Shown: positions 33,912 to 47,342 of the stretch, piece by piece
Numbering within the stretch: the stretch's first letter is position 1
Layout of the letters: the number at the start of each line of letters is the position of its first letter
Source of the DNA: Phoebastria nigripes
Taxonomy: Eukaryota; Chordata; Aves; Procellariiformes; Diomedeidae
Reading direction: 5' to 3'
DNA length: 64,000 nucleotides
Assembly (NCBI GenBank): GCA_035582835.1
Contig: JAYKAV010002791.1
Location: 580,509-644,508 of the forward strand
Notes under the pieces: generated by a model
Databases searched by the model: none
Told to the model about the DNA's origin: nothing
The model's input: the letters and a program-made list of their open reading frames with translations, nothing else
Made by a program: the position numbers and the translations under genes

Positions 33912-36900
33912 TGCTGTAGGTGACAAAGCAATACTAATAGAGACTATCTCACAAAATAGGATACATTATTTCTGTATCTTGTCTTATTTTTGAGGAGTAT
34001 TATCCTATGTAAAAATGCTGATTTTATAACCACTTAAACCCATTTTAATATCTGCTTTTAATGGATGAACTTAGTTCCCCGAATAATACCGAAGGCCATG
34101 TTCTAGAAAGTACAAATCGTGTATACTTTGGCTGGGTTTCTTTTCACTGTAGTATGAAGAGGTTTCATCAAGGGGGAAATTCACTCAGAGAAGGCTCTGA
34201 AAGCACTGCAGTTGCTTTGATTCTGCCAGTTGGCCGGTGAGTAGCCGTGGGTCAGGACATCAGAGAAACTCCCCATCACTTTCTTGTTTTATTTTATCTG
34301 CATTGTTGAACTATTGAATTCTTTCCTTCTATTTCTTTCCTGCTTTGCTATATGAACTATACTAAATCCTGGTTTCTCTTTCTGAGACTTATGACAGTGC
34401 TGCAGAAGAGGTACAGATCTTTTTTTAATTTGTTTTAATTCTAATTAGAACCTAACATAAGGTTAAAAATGTTATTGTCTATTTTTATGACCCACATGAT
34501 TTACACTGGCTCTCAACAACATTTCTAAACTAAAGTACCATCAATTACAGTTTGTGCAGCATCCATTTCTATTCTCTGTAGAGCAGTTAGTGCTACTTGA
34601 CGCCTACCTACATTTCGTTAAAGCTGAGTTGCTGAAATTTCTCACTAATAAAGCATCCAGGCTCGGAGAGATATTTTTAACTCTCTCTTTGTCTAACACG
34701 TCTATGCTCCTGGTCTGAAGCAACTCTGTCAGTTCTGTTATGTTTCTCCCTATTAATTTCCCAGAAGGAAGTTTTACTGTGCCTTGAAACAAATCCACAG
34801 TGCTCAAGGATTAGAGTGAAGTATACTTTGAACTACTTCCATAATGTCATAGCCCTTAACTTTGCAAGATCTTCACTGGAGTTTGAAAAGCTTACAACTA
34901 TGTCTTACTAAAAAAAAAAACAGCATCACTCTTCTTCTAGTAAAACACTCTTCTGCACAAAGCATTTTTGAGCAGAAAATACCAAGAGGTGAGTAGGACA
35001 TAGAAACAAGCCTTTGTTTTGCTAATCATTATACTTCTCTCTATATATCAGCCTAGGTGTAATCAGTGAAGAGACGACTATTTAAACATCTGCTTGGGCA
35101 ATAAGAAGTCAATAATTATTCTGTCCTTGTCTCTCTAACTTTGGTGATGCTGTTCATGTAACAGTCTTGCTGGCTGTCATGTTTTCCCTGCCCCTTCTTT
35201 GGTTAGTTGTGTTGCAGCTTTATTCTGTGCAGCTGCAGCCCTCTACAGATGTGAGGGATTTTTCCTCCAGATAATTATGGCAGTTTCTTTACATTCTGTC
35301 ACGTTTCTAGAACATGCATATTTACAGTTCTGCAATGGTAATCATGACTTGAGGTTCTGTAATTAATTATCTCTATACTCATCAAAGGTCACAATAAGGA
35401 AATCTGAAAGGTGAACAGTGCTGTAATACTATATTACATCCTGAACAACAACCTAGACATATTAAATGAACAGTGGAACTAATTATTTTGTTGAAATTGC
35501 TGGAAATTTAGAGTTTACGGTATACTGAGATTTTCATTATCTATCCCTGTTTCAGGTCCTTGTTAACGCTGTAAAAATTGCATTCAGGCTGACACTATTT
35601 GCTGTCATTCTAGAACTGATTCTATTTTGAAGGACAAGCAAAATCTATTAATTTGTTCCTGATCAACTAATTTCCTTCTTGGAAGTGTATTAAAACTGGG
35701 CTAATTTTAGTTGTGGGGAGACAAGGGAGCATTCTGTCACTCAGAAAAGTTCAAAGGAAGGCAATCTCCTTTCGTTTCTCAAGCAAATAAATAAATGAAT
35801 GAATTATATACGTATCAGAAAATACTGGGTTCTTCCATCCTTCCTTAACACAATAATAACTGGAGAGAATTGATCTGCTGTTTCTCTGCTGCTTGCTGCT
35901 GATGCTATACAGGTGGGCTCCCTTTGGTATCACAAGCCTCCTGTAAGGTATTGCTGCAGAAGTTGTTGATGCCTGTGAACAAGCTAATAAAGTACCAATA
36001 GAAGATCAGAAAGTTTCAGATAAACGTCCAAATTACTTTCCAGCTTTGTATCATCATATTGCAAGTTGCAAATTGCTGTCTAAGAAAGAAACTTCTACCT
36101 TTAAATTCAGAAGAATATGAAGATGTAGCCTCATATTATTATGCCATCCCTGAGACTAAAAAAATAATGCGGCAATTGCTATACTGTTTGGACTGGCAAT
36201 AATAGTATTTCATGCTCTGAAATGGATCCTATTTTGCAGACATTGGCGGTGTGTCATTTATGCTTGCACCACAGTAAAAGACATGATGAAACCTTGGGGA
36301 GCACAGCAGTGCTCCTAGTAACTATCTTGATTAAATATATGCAAAAGGCAGGCCTCGCTACACACATTCTGCTGCTCCAGCTGGACACTGGTAGCTTTTA
36401 ACTCACAAGAGACAGAACATCATTAGAGAGATTTTCAAACTAAAGTATACTCCCTTGTTACTCTAGCCAATGCCTTTAAGTTTGTTGAGTGTTCTAGGGT
36501 AGGATTACTAACAGTTTTAAAAATATTTAAGCTGATAAATATCAGCATGTAAACAGAGACGTGTTAAAGAGGGCTGTGATTGCAGTGGTAAGAAGGCTTT
36601 TGTACATTAGCAATTCAAAACCATAAAGCTCGGGAAAAAAATGGAAGTAAATTTTGATACCAGCATTGCTTCTTTTCTCAGCTCCCTGTTGAGGTTACTG
36701 AATAATTTTCAGAATCGTGTAGCTAATACACAATCAGTGTAGAGGAGATGTACAATAGCTATTTAAGCCAAGGGAGAAATTCAGTCTTTTCTAAGAAACT
36801 CGAGCAGAAGGCAGCATACAAAAACCAACCACAAGATGTCAGCCTTAATGAATTACAGTAGATTATTCTGATTGGCTCCTTCCTGATAAGTAACCAGATA

Positions 36901-37019
36901 GAGAAAAACTATTTATCATGTTGAAAATTTTGTGGAGAAAGTAATCTACGAATAATATTCCTAGTCATAAACATATTAAGAAAAACGAATGATCAGCTCC
37001 AAATATAGTCCCTATGCAC

Positions 37020-37195
37020 ATTTGTTTCTACTAGAAAAAATGCTGAAGATTTAACCCTTCTGCCTGAGACTCAGGAAGGACATAGCAGGGATTTGTCACT
37101 CCCCACTTGCCCTTTTTTTACACTCTTTCTCTAAGCATCTGCTGTCAGAGCTGGGGTATTGGACTAGATGGACTTTTGGCTTTTTCCTGTACAGC
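37020..37195 (+). mobile_element. Ancient CR1 3' end remnant
   Basis: GGTATTGGACTAGATGGACT followed by TTTGG matches the conserved last part of old sauropsid CR1 copies. The upstream part is too diverged to place exactly. Confidence 0.5.
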
Positions 37196-40100
37196 TATTT
37201 TTATTTTCCTAATATTCTTGACCATGTTCTCATCCTACAGTTCTGAATGCTTGTAAGATAATGACAAAGTCCAATTTCCATTTCCAGTTCAGGTTTGGAG
37301 ACATCCAAGTGGCAGATATTGATCGTTGTTCCTGGAATACTTTGCAATCTATTCCCCCATAGTTCGCCATTTGAAAGCTGACAAAGGAGTTGTGCTCTCA
37401 ATTGCTTTTTCTGAGGGATGCTCTATTTGCCTCTAGCTACTCTCACTAGCAATGTTCTTGTGCTTGGTACCGGTTGCTCATACTAGCCGGGTTTACCNTT
37501 AGCTACTGCCATCAGTCACAACCTCCTGTTGTTGTTTCTGCTGGTTGTTCATGCGGTGCTGCTTTGCTCTGCTCTGTTCTGCAGCCAAGGCTTTGACTGC
37601 TGCTGTGTCTCTGCACAACCCTTTCTTTCTGCAGTCCATACAGTCTTTCAGTTGCGCTTAAAAAGTTGAAGTCATACCCAGGATCTGGACAGACACCTTG
37701 CCACAACGGGCAAGTTTCCCAGCAGGATCCTACCCACGCTCTGAAAAAACAGACAAAACACCAAAAGATGCTTTGACCCAGATTTGCTTTTGGTTCCTTC
37801 ATTGTGAGATGCAATGACAAGCTGTAGCACTTGCTCCCTCAGCAATCACAGATAGGTTGCCCAGAACACAATTAAAACCCTTACACATCAACTTGTAGCT
37901 GAAATACCCCGAGGCACCACAGCACTTATCAGGAAATTAAGCCCTGAACATTTAGTTCCTTCACTGGCTCTCAGCTTGCTGCAGGCAGGCAGGCTCTAGG
38001 CTCCCATCTTACAGGGTTCTCACAGAGGCTGCCGTCCTCCCCTGCGCCTCACACCTCCAGCCTTATAAACCACCTAACTGAAGCTGACCAACTCTTGTCA
38101 TTCAGCTATTAAGTGAAAGCACTTTTACTAAAGTTACTTTGGCCCTAAAATTTAATTCACCTGCTGTGTCTTCAGGTTTCATAATGCAGTGTTTGATGGT
38201 TGCCAGTCTCCCTTGGGGCATTTGCTTCTGCTTTCTGAAGACAGCAGGCATCCTAATATGCAGATTAAAGGTGCTGTGGGGCTCAGCTCTGGGCTTTCCC
38301 GTGGTAAGAAGCCGAAGGAGAGCAGAGAGACAACCCTGCAGCTGCCTAATACTACCCCCAAAGCAGGGACAGCCAAAATGCACTCATACAGGGCATGCAT
38401 AAGTAAAGGATACTTTGCTTTGTAAAATGAATGTGTTATGGTAGGATGTTGCAAAATTGAGGAGAGAAAAAGTTTTGGGGTGTTAAAGCTTCCCTCTGAT
38501 GCATCACTTATTCTAACAGTATCCTTTACTTATAGTAATCCTTTGCAAATATTGAAACTAAAAAGGTAAAGGATGAAAAGCTGCTGGTTTTTGTTTCTCT
38601 CAACTTCTATCTTGTAATTTGTCTGGAATATGTCTGGTTTTTGGTACAAAATCAGTTCCTTCCTGTGTACTTTCTTCTCTGAAAAGCAACTAGACATGTT
38701 GACCACTACCACAGTCACAAGGGATATAGAATCATAGACTCAGGAGTTAACATACATTGATTTAGTACTCATCAATTATTTTGTAATGAGTACCAGTGGA
38801 GAAATACAAAATGTCAGCAAGACAATGAAATACCAGAACTTATCTAAAAATATATCTGACATAGATAGTTTCTGCAGAAAGTCCAATGCTTCCAACATAT
38901 AAAAATCAAATTTTCAGACCAGTCAGTTAATTGTATTTGTATTTTTCAACATTTCTAAACACAGTCTATTAGAATTTGCCATTTAAAAAGCTTGTTCACG
39001 TCGCAAAATTGATTAGTGTAGATCCCCAGCTCTTACTCTAGAAGGTCCTAGAGCACTTGGTTTCATGGGTAACTTTACATTAGTCAGTACAACCCGAGCT
39101 CAAGTTTCATTGAAGACAGCTAATAGAGTTACTGTATTCCATTAAAGAGAGTTTTCTTTCCTTGCTTGATGCTTAATCAGCTTCTTAAATGTTATTCACT
39201 TGTTCACCTGTTCTCAGTATGTGATTTTCTAGTTTTAACATTTTAAGACAAAGTTATAGATCGATGTTTCTTTCAACATCAGTTTTAACCATTGACAGTG
39301 ATGATGATAGACGATGTATACCTTTCCCCTATGGCAAGATGCTAATTCACAATCCATTTCCTGCCCTGCATTCCTAAGCTTACACATCACATTCCTTATC
39401 TTCCTATTCTGCCACTTTATTTTGATTTTAAAAACTTGCCCACCCACAACCACTACGCTCATCCTTCTCATCTGCATCAGCTTCCAGTATCACTTCGGGC
39501 CCTCAGAACATGCACTTATGGGCAGAAAACAAACCAACCCAAGCCCAGTGAGACATGCACAGTTACCAGTTTTCTGTTGCAGTCTCGTTTTCCTCCTTGG
39601 GCTGGAGTGTTTCCCAGAGTGCAGGATATGGTTTAGTAGTGTGTCTAAAGAGCTAGCCAGGTGAATGGGGATGATGTGTACTTTAAGACAAGGTTTCTTT
39701 TTACCAGCTCATGGCAAGGCCATGGAAGGATAGGATTCTTGGCATTATCCTGGTTTCAGCTTCCAAAAAAACATGAAAAGGTGTTTTTCCAGATTTCTTT
39801 TTCATGTTCTCCTGTACTACGTGAAACCCATATTTGGATTTTGAAATTTTCAGACCTCTCAATGTCTTCATCACCCACTTTTTTCTCCCTGAATTTGGAC
39901 ATGTGACAAAGTTCCTGAGGCTCGCTCCATCCTTGAAGCACAGGGTCATACAACAAGGGACCTGCTGAGGGGCAAAACTATAGCTGGGGAGTCTGTTTTT
40001 GAGCACNTACTGCTGGTTGCTCCTCAACCTTGTGGCCTCCCTTGTCCTCCTTGCCATATACAGCTGGTCGGTTGGCCTTTCAGCTGCACGGGGCCTATGG

Positions 40101-43100
40101 GACCCTGGAGCCAGAAAATAGATGCAGGTTAGCTTGGGGATACGTCCTGGAGGTAGCTGATTGTTTGGTATTGTGGCTTGGGAACATGGGACAGGGGGAG
40201 GTTAAGTGAGCATCAATTTTAAAGGATGATTTGACATATCTGGGTTTGAGAGAAAAGGTCATTCCTTCTCTGTTAGTCTCTAAACACCTGACGAACCTTG
40301 AGCACCAGAACACAAGTAATAATGATAGTAAATGGTAACTTTCTTATTGTTTCTTATTATAGTATTTTTTCTTTCTTATAATATCTATTGTTATTCAGAG
40401 AGGTTTGTCGTTGAGTTGTGTCTGTTGCCAGAGAATTCAACTTTGTGAGTGAAAGCAACTTTGTAAATGAAAAGTTAGTCATCTAAAACATACATATGGT
40501 TGGGAAAAATAGCTGTATAGAATACCCAGTCTTGTCACCCTCGTTTATGTCATAATCTCATTAACTTCCTCGGAGCAAGGAGGGGTCTGGATCCTGGGAA
40601 GAGAGGAAGGGGTGTGCAGGACAAGAAGCAGAATGTTTTACATCACTCTGAGCTATTATTTTAGGCTGTTACTCATTTCCCTCTTTGGGCTCTTTGGGGC
40701 CACCTAAGAGAAATCAGAGAGATGAATGGTCTACTTCATACACTTTGGAAAAACCCTCCCTATTTATAGGTCAGTTCTTCTGAAGACAATATGTGTATAA
40801 AAAGATTAACCCATGGCAATTGAAGCTATGATAAAAGCAGCAATGGTAAAGTGCTAGAAGATGTAGCCATAGCCAAAAAGTGGCACACAGCCACAGACCA
40901 TTTGGCAAAGTTTTCTCATATGTTGTTTAGTTGTAACTTGAGTTACAGAAGCGAGGAAAAGTGACACTCGCCAGCGAGCTGCTGCCTGTAATATGCATGG
41001 GATGCCAAAGAGGGCAGCTGACAGCAAAGAGCAAGGGCACGGTACACCCATGATGTTAGTGGCCGTATGGGACAAGAAGACAGGAATGCACAGGAAACAG
41101 CAGCAGCAGAAGGCTACAGGGAGGTAAGTGCTACAGAGGAGTTTAATTTATTGCCTACCGCTGTCTTCCAGGGACTGGAATGAGTTTCCCATGAACAAAA
41201 CACTACCAGCAGAGCCCCAAGCTCAGGCCACATGTCCTGGCTACATTGCAGAGCTGCATGGAGCGCCAGGACCGTGCTCTGNGGAGCTCACCCAGAGGGA
41301 CAGAGCAGAAACCTTGAGTTTTGAAACTTTCATGTGCATATGCAAGGAGGTTTAGGGCACGAGGTCAAGAGCCTTCTGAGCTGTCACATAAAAATTGCTA
41401 AGGCAGCCTAGCACCCGCAGACTGTGCTTGGCTTCTACTTCCCTTGGCAAGTTTCACAGCTGACACAACTTAAATTAGTCTGTGCTAGAATAAGACATGC
41501 CAGATCTCACATTAACAATATGCTGTATTACCTACACATAAAAATATACAATATGACAGACCTATGACAGACCACTGGGGTGTTTCCAATTCTTGCAGTG
41601 ACATAGTTTCTGACTGTTCATAAAAGCAGACAATAGCTATTTTAATCTGAAACTTTGATTTTCATACCATACCTGAATAATTAATCAAGCAACAAAAATT
41701 ATCATCTAAACATATTCATCTACAAAGGTACATGCAGCCATATATATACAAGAGAAATATGTTATTTTTTGTCTCTGTCTTTAAAAAAATCCCCTCAATA
41801 AAACTGGAACAGCGGTTGAATAATATTTTTTGTCAGTTTTCTATTTATAGCAAGGACATNGGATAATGAGCAGAATATTCTTCCTTGTGAGTAAGGGAAT
41901 CAGAATCCAGCCATAAAGGAATTAATATATATTATTTACATATAAATTATGCCCTTACGTAAATATTTAAATAGAGCATTAGGGAGATATCTATACCCAT
42001 GCAAGGCCAGATTTGTATATGGGTATGTATGTTAAAAATTCTTTAATGTGTTATTAAGCAAAATCTGATTTCTGGATATGCTAACTCTGCAGAACTTGTA
42101 TACTCCAGTGGTTTAATGTCTGTATCTAATCCTGATTATTCCTAATCTTGAATCAGAGAAAATCCTCCCCTCCCCTCTGCAATCACCTGATCTTGATTCC
42201 TGGATTACCTTATAAATACTTAATTGCTTATTAACATGAATCATCTCTTTCTTTAAATATACATTCTATATAAATAGGGCGTATCTTTCATTTTCTCAAT
42301 CCTAAGCATTGCTCTCTTATGCTATTATGTCTCCTAGGTCTTCTGTAGAAGGTATACTGTAGAAGAAAACAGCTGGACTCATCTAATTTCTGAACATTTT
42401 TCTCCTGCTCCAAATACAGAGCAAATACAATGTCACAGATTTTGGAGGACCTCCACCCACTCAGCATGCACACCGCTGTGCCCATCTTACCCACCCCTGA
42501 GCTTCTCTCTGTAAATCAGTGAGTAAATCAGTGCCTGGGGCTGTTGCTGGGCACCGGAACTGAAGTGTCTGTTTTGCTAAATTGTTGAAGCAGTCCTTGG
42601 AAGAGTTTTGCCCAGGCACACCTCTCCCAAGCAATTCCCAGACGTAGCTCAGGAATTGGCCAAGGCCAGGGACCATTTCCAACAGGGACCATGCATATGG
42701 GCACCCTTGTTTAGAAACAAGGGCCAACACCGGCTGTTTTGTCAGCCCCAGAGAACTACTAGTTTGTTAATTAGTTGACTAGTGAGCCCATTCCTTCATT
42801 GATGAAATGTGAGTTCATTTTATTTTGCAGAGCTGACGATGGCTCCTAACAAAAGTCCCACACTAGGTCTGGTAGAAAGAATCCCACAAGGCATGATCTC
42901 CACACAGGCACCATCTCTTCCAAGGGCAGGCAGCAACGATGCCCCGTGGTGTTTGCATGGGAGAACGATCTGTTTTCCAGGGTAAATCAACAGAGAAGAA
43001 AGAACAAATAGAAAACGTCATTGCACCACTGAATACTGTGGGCAGCTCTGCCCCCTCGCCCAGCTCAGAAAGGATATAAAAGGATGTCAGGGATGGTGGA

Positions 43101-43229
43101 AGTTATGAAACTGCTCCCATCTGATGAGTTTCTAAATACTCAAAGACAAAGCTGGGGGTGAGAAGGAAGGTATAATAGAGCTCTGTAAGGTAAGGAATAG
43201 CACAGAAGAGGTGCGCACAAAGTGATCAT

Positions 43230-43450
43230 GGAGCATCAAGTGAAATTTCCAGGCAGCATTCTGAATGTGAACAAAAGGAAGGATTATTTCAGACAGCACA
43301 TAAGAAACTGGAACTCATTGCCACAGGACATTGTCGTTGCCCAAAGTATAGAAGGGTTCAAAAAGCAGCTAGAGAAGTTCCTAGAAAAAAGTTAATCAAA
43401 GGCTGTTAAACACAAAGTCCTGGATACAACTCGCTCTAAAATGCCAGTGG
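43230..43450 (+). mobile_element. Ancient CR1-type LINE remnant
   Basis: GGAACTCATTGCCACAGGAC, then GGTTCAAAAAGCAGCTAGAG and AAGTTCCTAG follow the order of the last ORF2 codons and 3' UTR of old CR1 copies, plus orientation. No open frame is left. Confidence 0.6.
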
Positions 43451-43559
43451 ACAAGACCAGGAGAATATATGAAGTATCACTATATGCTTTACGTGCTTTA
43501 GTGAATCATGCTGATCATTGCTTGAGATTAGGATATTGGGCTTTACATTTAAATTAGTA

Positions 43560-43900
43560 AAATCATTCTTATTTTCTATTCCCCAACAAAGTTAATTACT
43601 TAGTTAATTACAGAGTTAATTGTTAATTACTGCCAGGCCATAATTTGCATTGCCCATTATATAATGACTTTCCACTGGCAGTTTCATAAACTGTCGGTCT
43701 GTTTTAATGTGTGTTAATTAATGCAATTACAAATTATAGTGCAAACACTATTTACATATTTGTCGCATGACTCGAACATTTGCTCCTTAAACATGGTTAA
43801 TCAAAAATGTAAGTGTCCAGTCTATAATCATCTTAGTCAATTAATGTTCATTAACTAGAGCTTAAACACAAATGAAAATTCCAGTTGGCCTTATCCAAAA
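43560..43900. promoter_or_regulatory. Candidate conserved enhancer rich in homeodomain and POU sites
   Basis: An AT-rich but complex block with several GTTAATTAC-like repeats (about 43,590-43,630), an octamer ATTTGCAT (43643-43650) and TTAATTAATGCAATTAC (43714-43730), then further TTAATG and ATTA sites. The cluster of homeodomain and POU motifs without low-complexity decay resembles vertebrate developmental enhancers. Conservation cannot be tested here. Confidence 0.35.
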
Positions 43901-46900
43901 AAATCTTTGATTTGGATCTTTGCCTTATTTAAACTACTAGATAACTTTGAGGAAGAATGATAACACCCCATCAGATACTGGCCTGACAGATATCCAAGAT
44001 GTGCAATTGAATACGTGCTAGGGACAGTTTTAAAAGAACAGAGTGAAGCTTCCATGCCTGTTGTTAAAGGGATATATCATCATTACTGTAGCTCAGAGCT
44101 GGATTAACTTTGGATGTACAAAAATAGCTTCAGCGGCTGCGTAAGGTGAGTTTTGAGTTTGGAGATTAGTGTTTCACAGGAAGAAAAGATATTCTAACAA
44201 AGTCTCTACTTACAACCACGTCTCAGGAATTAATAGTTCTGAAGTCAGGCCAACTAAGCTGATGAATCACTTGAGTAACAACACTGAAAAAGCTTGACTT
44301 TGTAGCTATGGACCCTATTTCTGCTAAATTAGACCCTTAGTAAGCGAGTTAACAGAAGAATGGGCAGCAACGTAGCAAGTTCTGGGCAGTCACAAAAAGT
44401 TTATTTATTTAATATCCTGACAGAACTATAAGCTGAGCAGTGAGAACAAGTTTGCCCTATTTCTTTCCATCTGTTTATCATACACATATTTTTTCTTTTT
44501 TCATATTTTTCCTTCCTTCCTTCAAACCCTGGCAGAGCATATATGTTACTGAGTCTGACAAGAAAAGCACTACGCTATCTAAAACTATACAAGGCAAAGG
44601 AGTTGTTTTTACGTTGTAGCCACCTGAGAGCTTGGCCCATGAGCTTGTGCAGATCTGTACTTTTTAAGTATTTTCCCCTCTGTAGGATGTAAGATTCAAG
44701 TTTTTGAAGCTCTAAGTAATGCTGCTGTCAGCACAACCTTAGACTTAGTTAAAGGTCTACACCAGCTCTCAGTCAGCTAGGCTTTACTGCCTCAACTTTC
44801 TTTTAAACAAATCTGTGCAATTACTGAATTACTGAATCCTCAGCCCACAGTGGAATAGCCTGGGATGTATGCATAAAGTTGTTATAATGTGTATTAGTGG
44901 AAGATAACTTGATGGAAGAAGTAATCTCCTGGTTAAAGGGAAAAAGAGCATCTTAAATGTAGTCCTATGAGATTCTGGTTTCCAAATATGGCACTAAAAG
45001 AGTTCCTAGAAATGCTGTCCTAGAAATGTGTCCTGCAGTTTATTCCATTCTTGAGNTCATTTCTAGATTAGTATCTTAAATAATCATATTACAAAAATAT
45101 GTATGTGCCAAATTATGTGCCTACAGGCGCTGAGGGCAATGCAATTTACCATCAGTGAGGTAGAAATGCTGGCTAATTCAGAGATGGAGGGAAAACAGTG
45201 GAAGTGGCAGAATTGCCTGAGAGGACAACTAGCATAGAATTACAAGAGGGCAGCAAGACGAGCACTGTGTCTTGCAAACATGTGCAGACCTCCAAGCACA
45301 TTGCCTTGACATCCTAAAGGCATTATGCTTTCAATTCCCTTGCATCTCCCTAGAGCACATGCTGTTTTGTCCTCCCTTCATGTTCCATGGTGCGTAAATC
45401 AGTAGCCGTCCCTAAGTGCTTGTGTGTACATGAGTCTGTGCAGGTGGTGTGCTCAACCGCACAACTGAATCTTCTCAAATATGCGGTCAGCGAAGAGCTG
45501 TCTGTGAATAATTTTTCACATCCTTTTTGTATCTCAAAGACCAAAGTAAGAAGCCTTCCAGGTGGCATCTTGTAGACATAGGAGTTTCTTTGAGGGGACT
45601 GAGATGAGACACAGTTTAGCTGAGGAAGAAAACTCATCCTATGCTTGGTATTCAAGTTACATGTTTTTCAACACTTTCCCACATAAGTCCAGATCATTGA
45701 CAGGCTTAAGTGCAGACGTAATACAGGTTAAAATATTTTTTGCTTTTCTGGCTGATTTTATGGGCTTACCTTTTAGCCAGGTCCATTAATGAAAGTTTCA
45801 CTGGCTAACTGCACAAGCATAGACACTGGTGTAATGCAGAAGATGTAAGTAGGAAACTTAGGGGTTTTGCTAATATGAATTTGAAAGTGACTTTCCACAT
45901 AAAATTTTTTAAAAAAGGAGAATTATCAGTAAATTTCACCAAACCTCCAACCTCCTCTTGTAAGTTCAAAAAAATTTTGAGGAGGGGTTTTCTGTTTGTT
46001 TTTTATGAAGGAGAGCTGATGACCAGCTTCAAGAGTATGCAAAAATCTGACACTATAGAAAGGGCAAGAAAGCAATTTCACAGTTATGAAACAGATTACT
46101 GTTCACCAATTCCTTTCCTGTTGAAATTAACAATTTGGTAGTAGCAAAACCTAATTCCAGTAGTATTTTATTGCTAGGTGAAACAGTTATCAGGCAACAG
46201 CAGAACAAAAAGTTCTTTAACATTCCCTTTGAAGGAAAAAAAAATTGAAGTTAGCATTGATCAGTGTCACAAATGATGGAAAGATGTCTTTAAAAGAGAA
46301 GGGTTGGTGGCATTTCCTACTCCAGATCATCCTTTTCTCTGGAAGTTTGCTCTATCTCTGTATCTCTTTGACAGAGAAAGTTTTGTCTCCAGCCCTTCCT
46401 TACTTCAACCAGAGCTTTCAGTTGTCCAAGAGGAGCACAGCTGTGGTGATACTTCAAAGGTCAGGACATAATCTGAAATGTAGGTCACATTTGATAGATG
46501 AATTGGCTCAGAAGTCAGCGGAACAATGGTACTTTACTCCATGAAAGTTTGCCTCTAAGTGCTTTGGTGTCTTTCATACACATAGCAAATGGTTGTCCCA
46601 AGTTTCATTTACTTTGTGCTCTGTTGTGATTTTGTTTGAGGTTCCAAGGGAACAGGAGGGTAGGTCTGCCTGCTAGACCCCTCCTGGTTAGGTAGAGTTT
46701 TTTGGACAAAAGTGAACTGATTAGCAACCATTTCATAGTTTGCACATCACTTGCATGATGGCCTGCTGGTTTTTCAAAGAACGGACTTATTTGGTGAGTA
46801 CTGGTGAAGGTCAGTAGAAAGAGTGTCCAATTTCATTTAACACAAAATGTAAGTAGGAAAGGGATAAAGGATTATTTAGTTTCTTCAAAGTATATTGAAG

Positions 46901-47327
46901 AAAGGCTCTTCGCTTGCCTTGCTGGGTCCTGGGGTAGACATATTGGAAGGCTGAGACAATAGCAGCATTGTTTGATGGAGTCCCTGCAGGGAAGGGACAA
47001 TTAGGTTTACACAAAATTTGGAGGATGTCAGGAGTGCCTTTGGGTGGGGGAGGAAGGGGGAATGAGAGAGCAGCTTCATTTCAAAGAGTGTGATTTGCTC
47101 CCAGCCTACTTTCTTCTGTGTCAGCAGGGATTCAGCAGGAGCATTCATGCAGGAGAGAGCAGGTGACAGGACTGCCGGCTCTGGGAGAGGGCAGTACTGT
47201 CACATCTCCGACTGCCACTCCACATACCGCTCCCCACTGAACTCAATTTGTGGTGATGAAGTCATTTGTTAGTAAGATGTCGGTTCCTGTCTCAGGTCAG
47301 GCTCTACTTTGCCTATTTGTTAAAATC

Positions 47328-47342
47328 GGGGGGGGGGGGGGG
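47328..47342. repeat. Poly-G run
   Basis: Fifteen consecutive G bases. Such runs are error-prone in sequencing, and the true length may differ. Confidence 0.8.

Larger units (their letters stand above)
28987..43229. other. Intergenic region without genes
   Basis: About 14 kb of AT-rich DNA. All open frames are short, mutually overlapping and without family features. Apart from the separately listed CR1 remnants and simple repeats I recognise nothing; some stretches (30,550-31,400, 37,400-38,450, 40,550-41,350) are slightly richer in GC and may include unnamed old repeats. Confidence 0.6.

Noticed and set aside
38716..38760. Short match to the CR1 terminal repeat (ATAGAATCATAGACTCAGG)
   Set aside because: Only about 20 bases agree and nothing beyond them fits, so chance or a tiny relic cannot be told apart.
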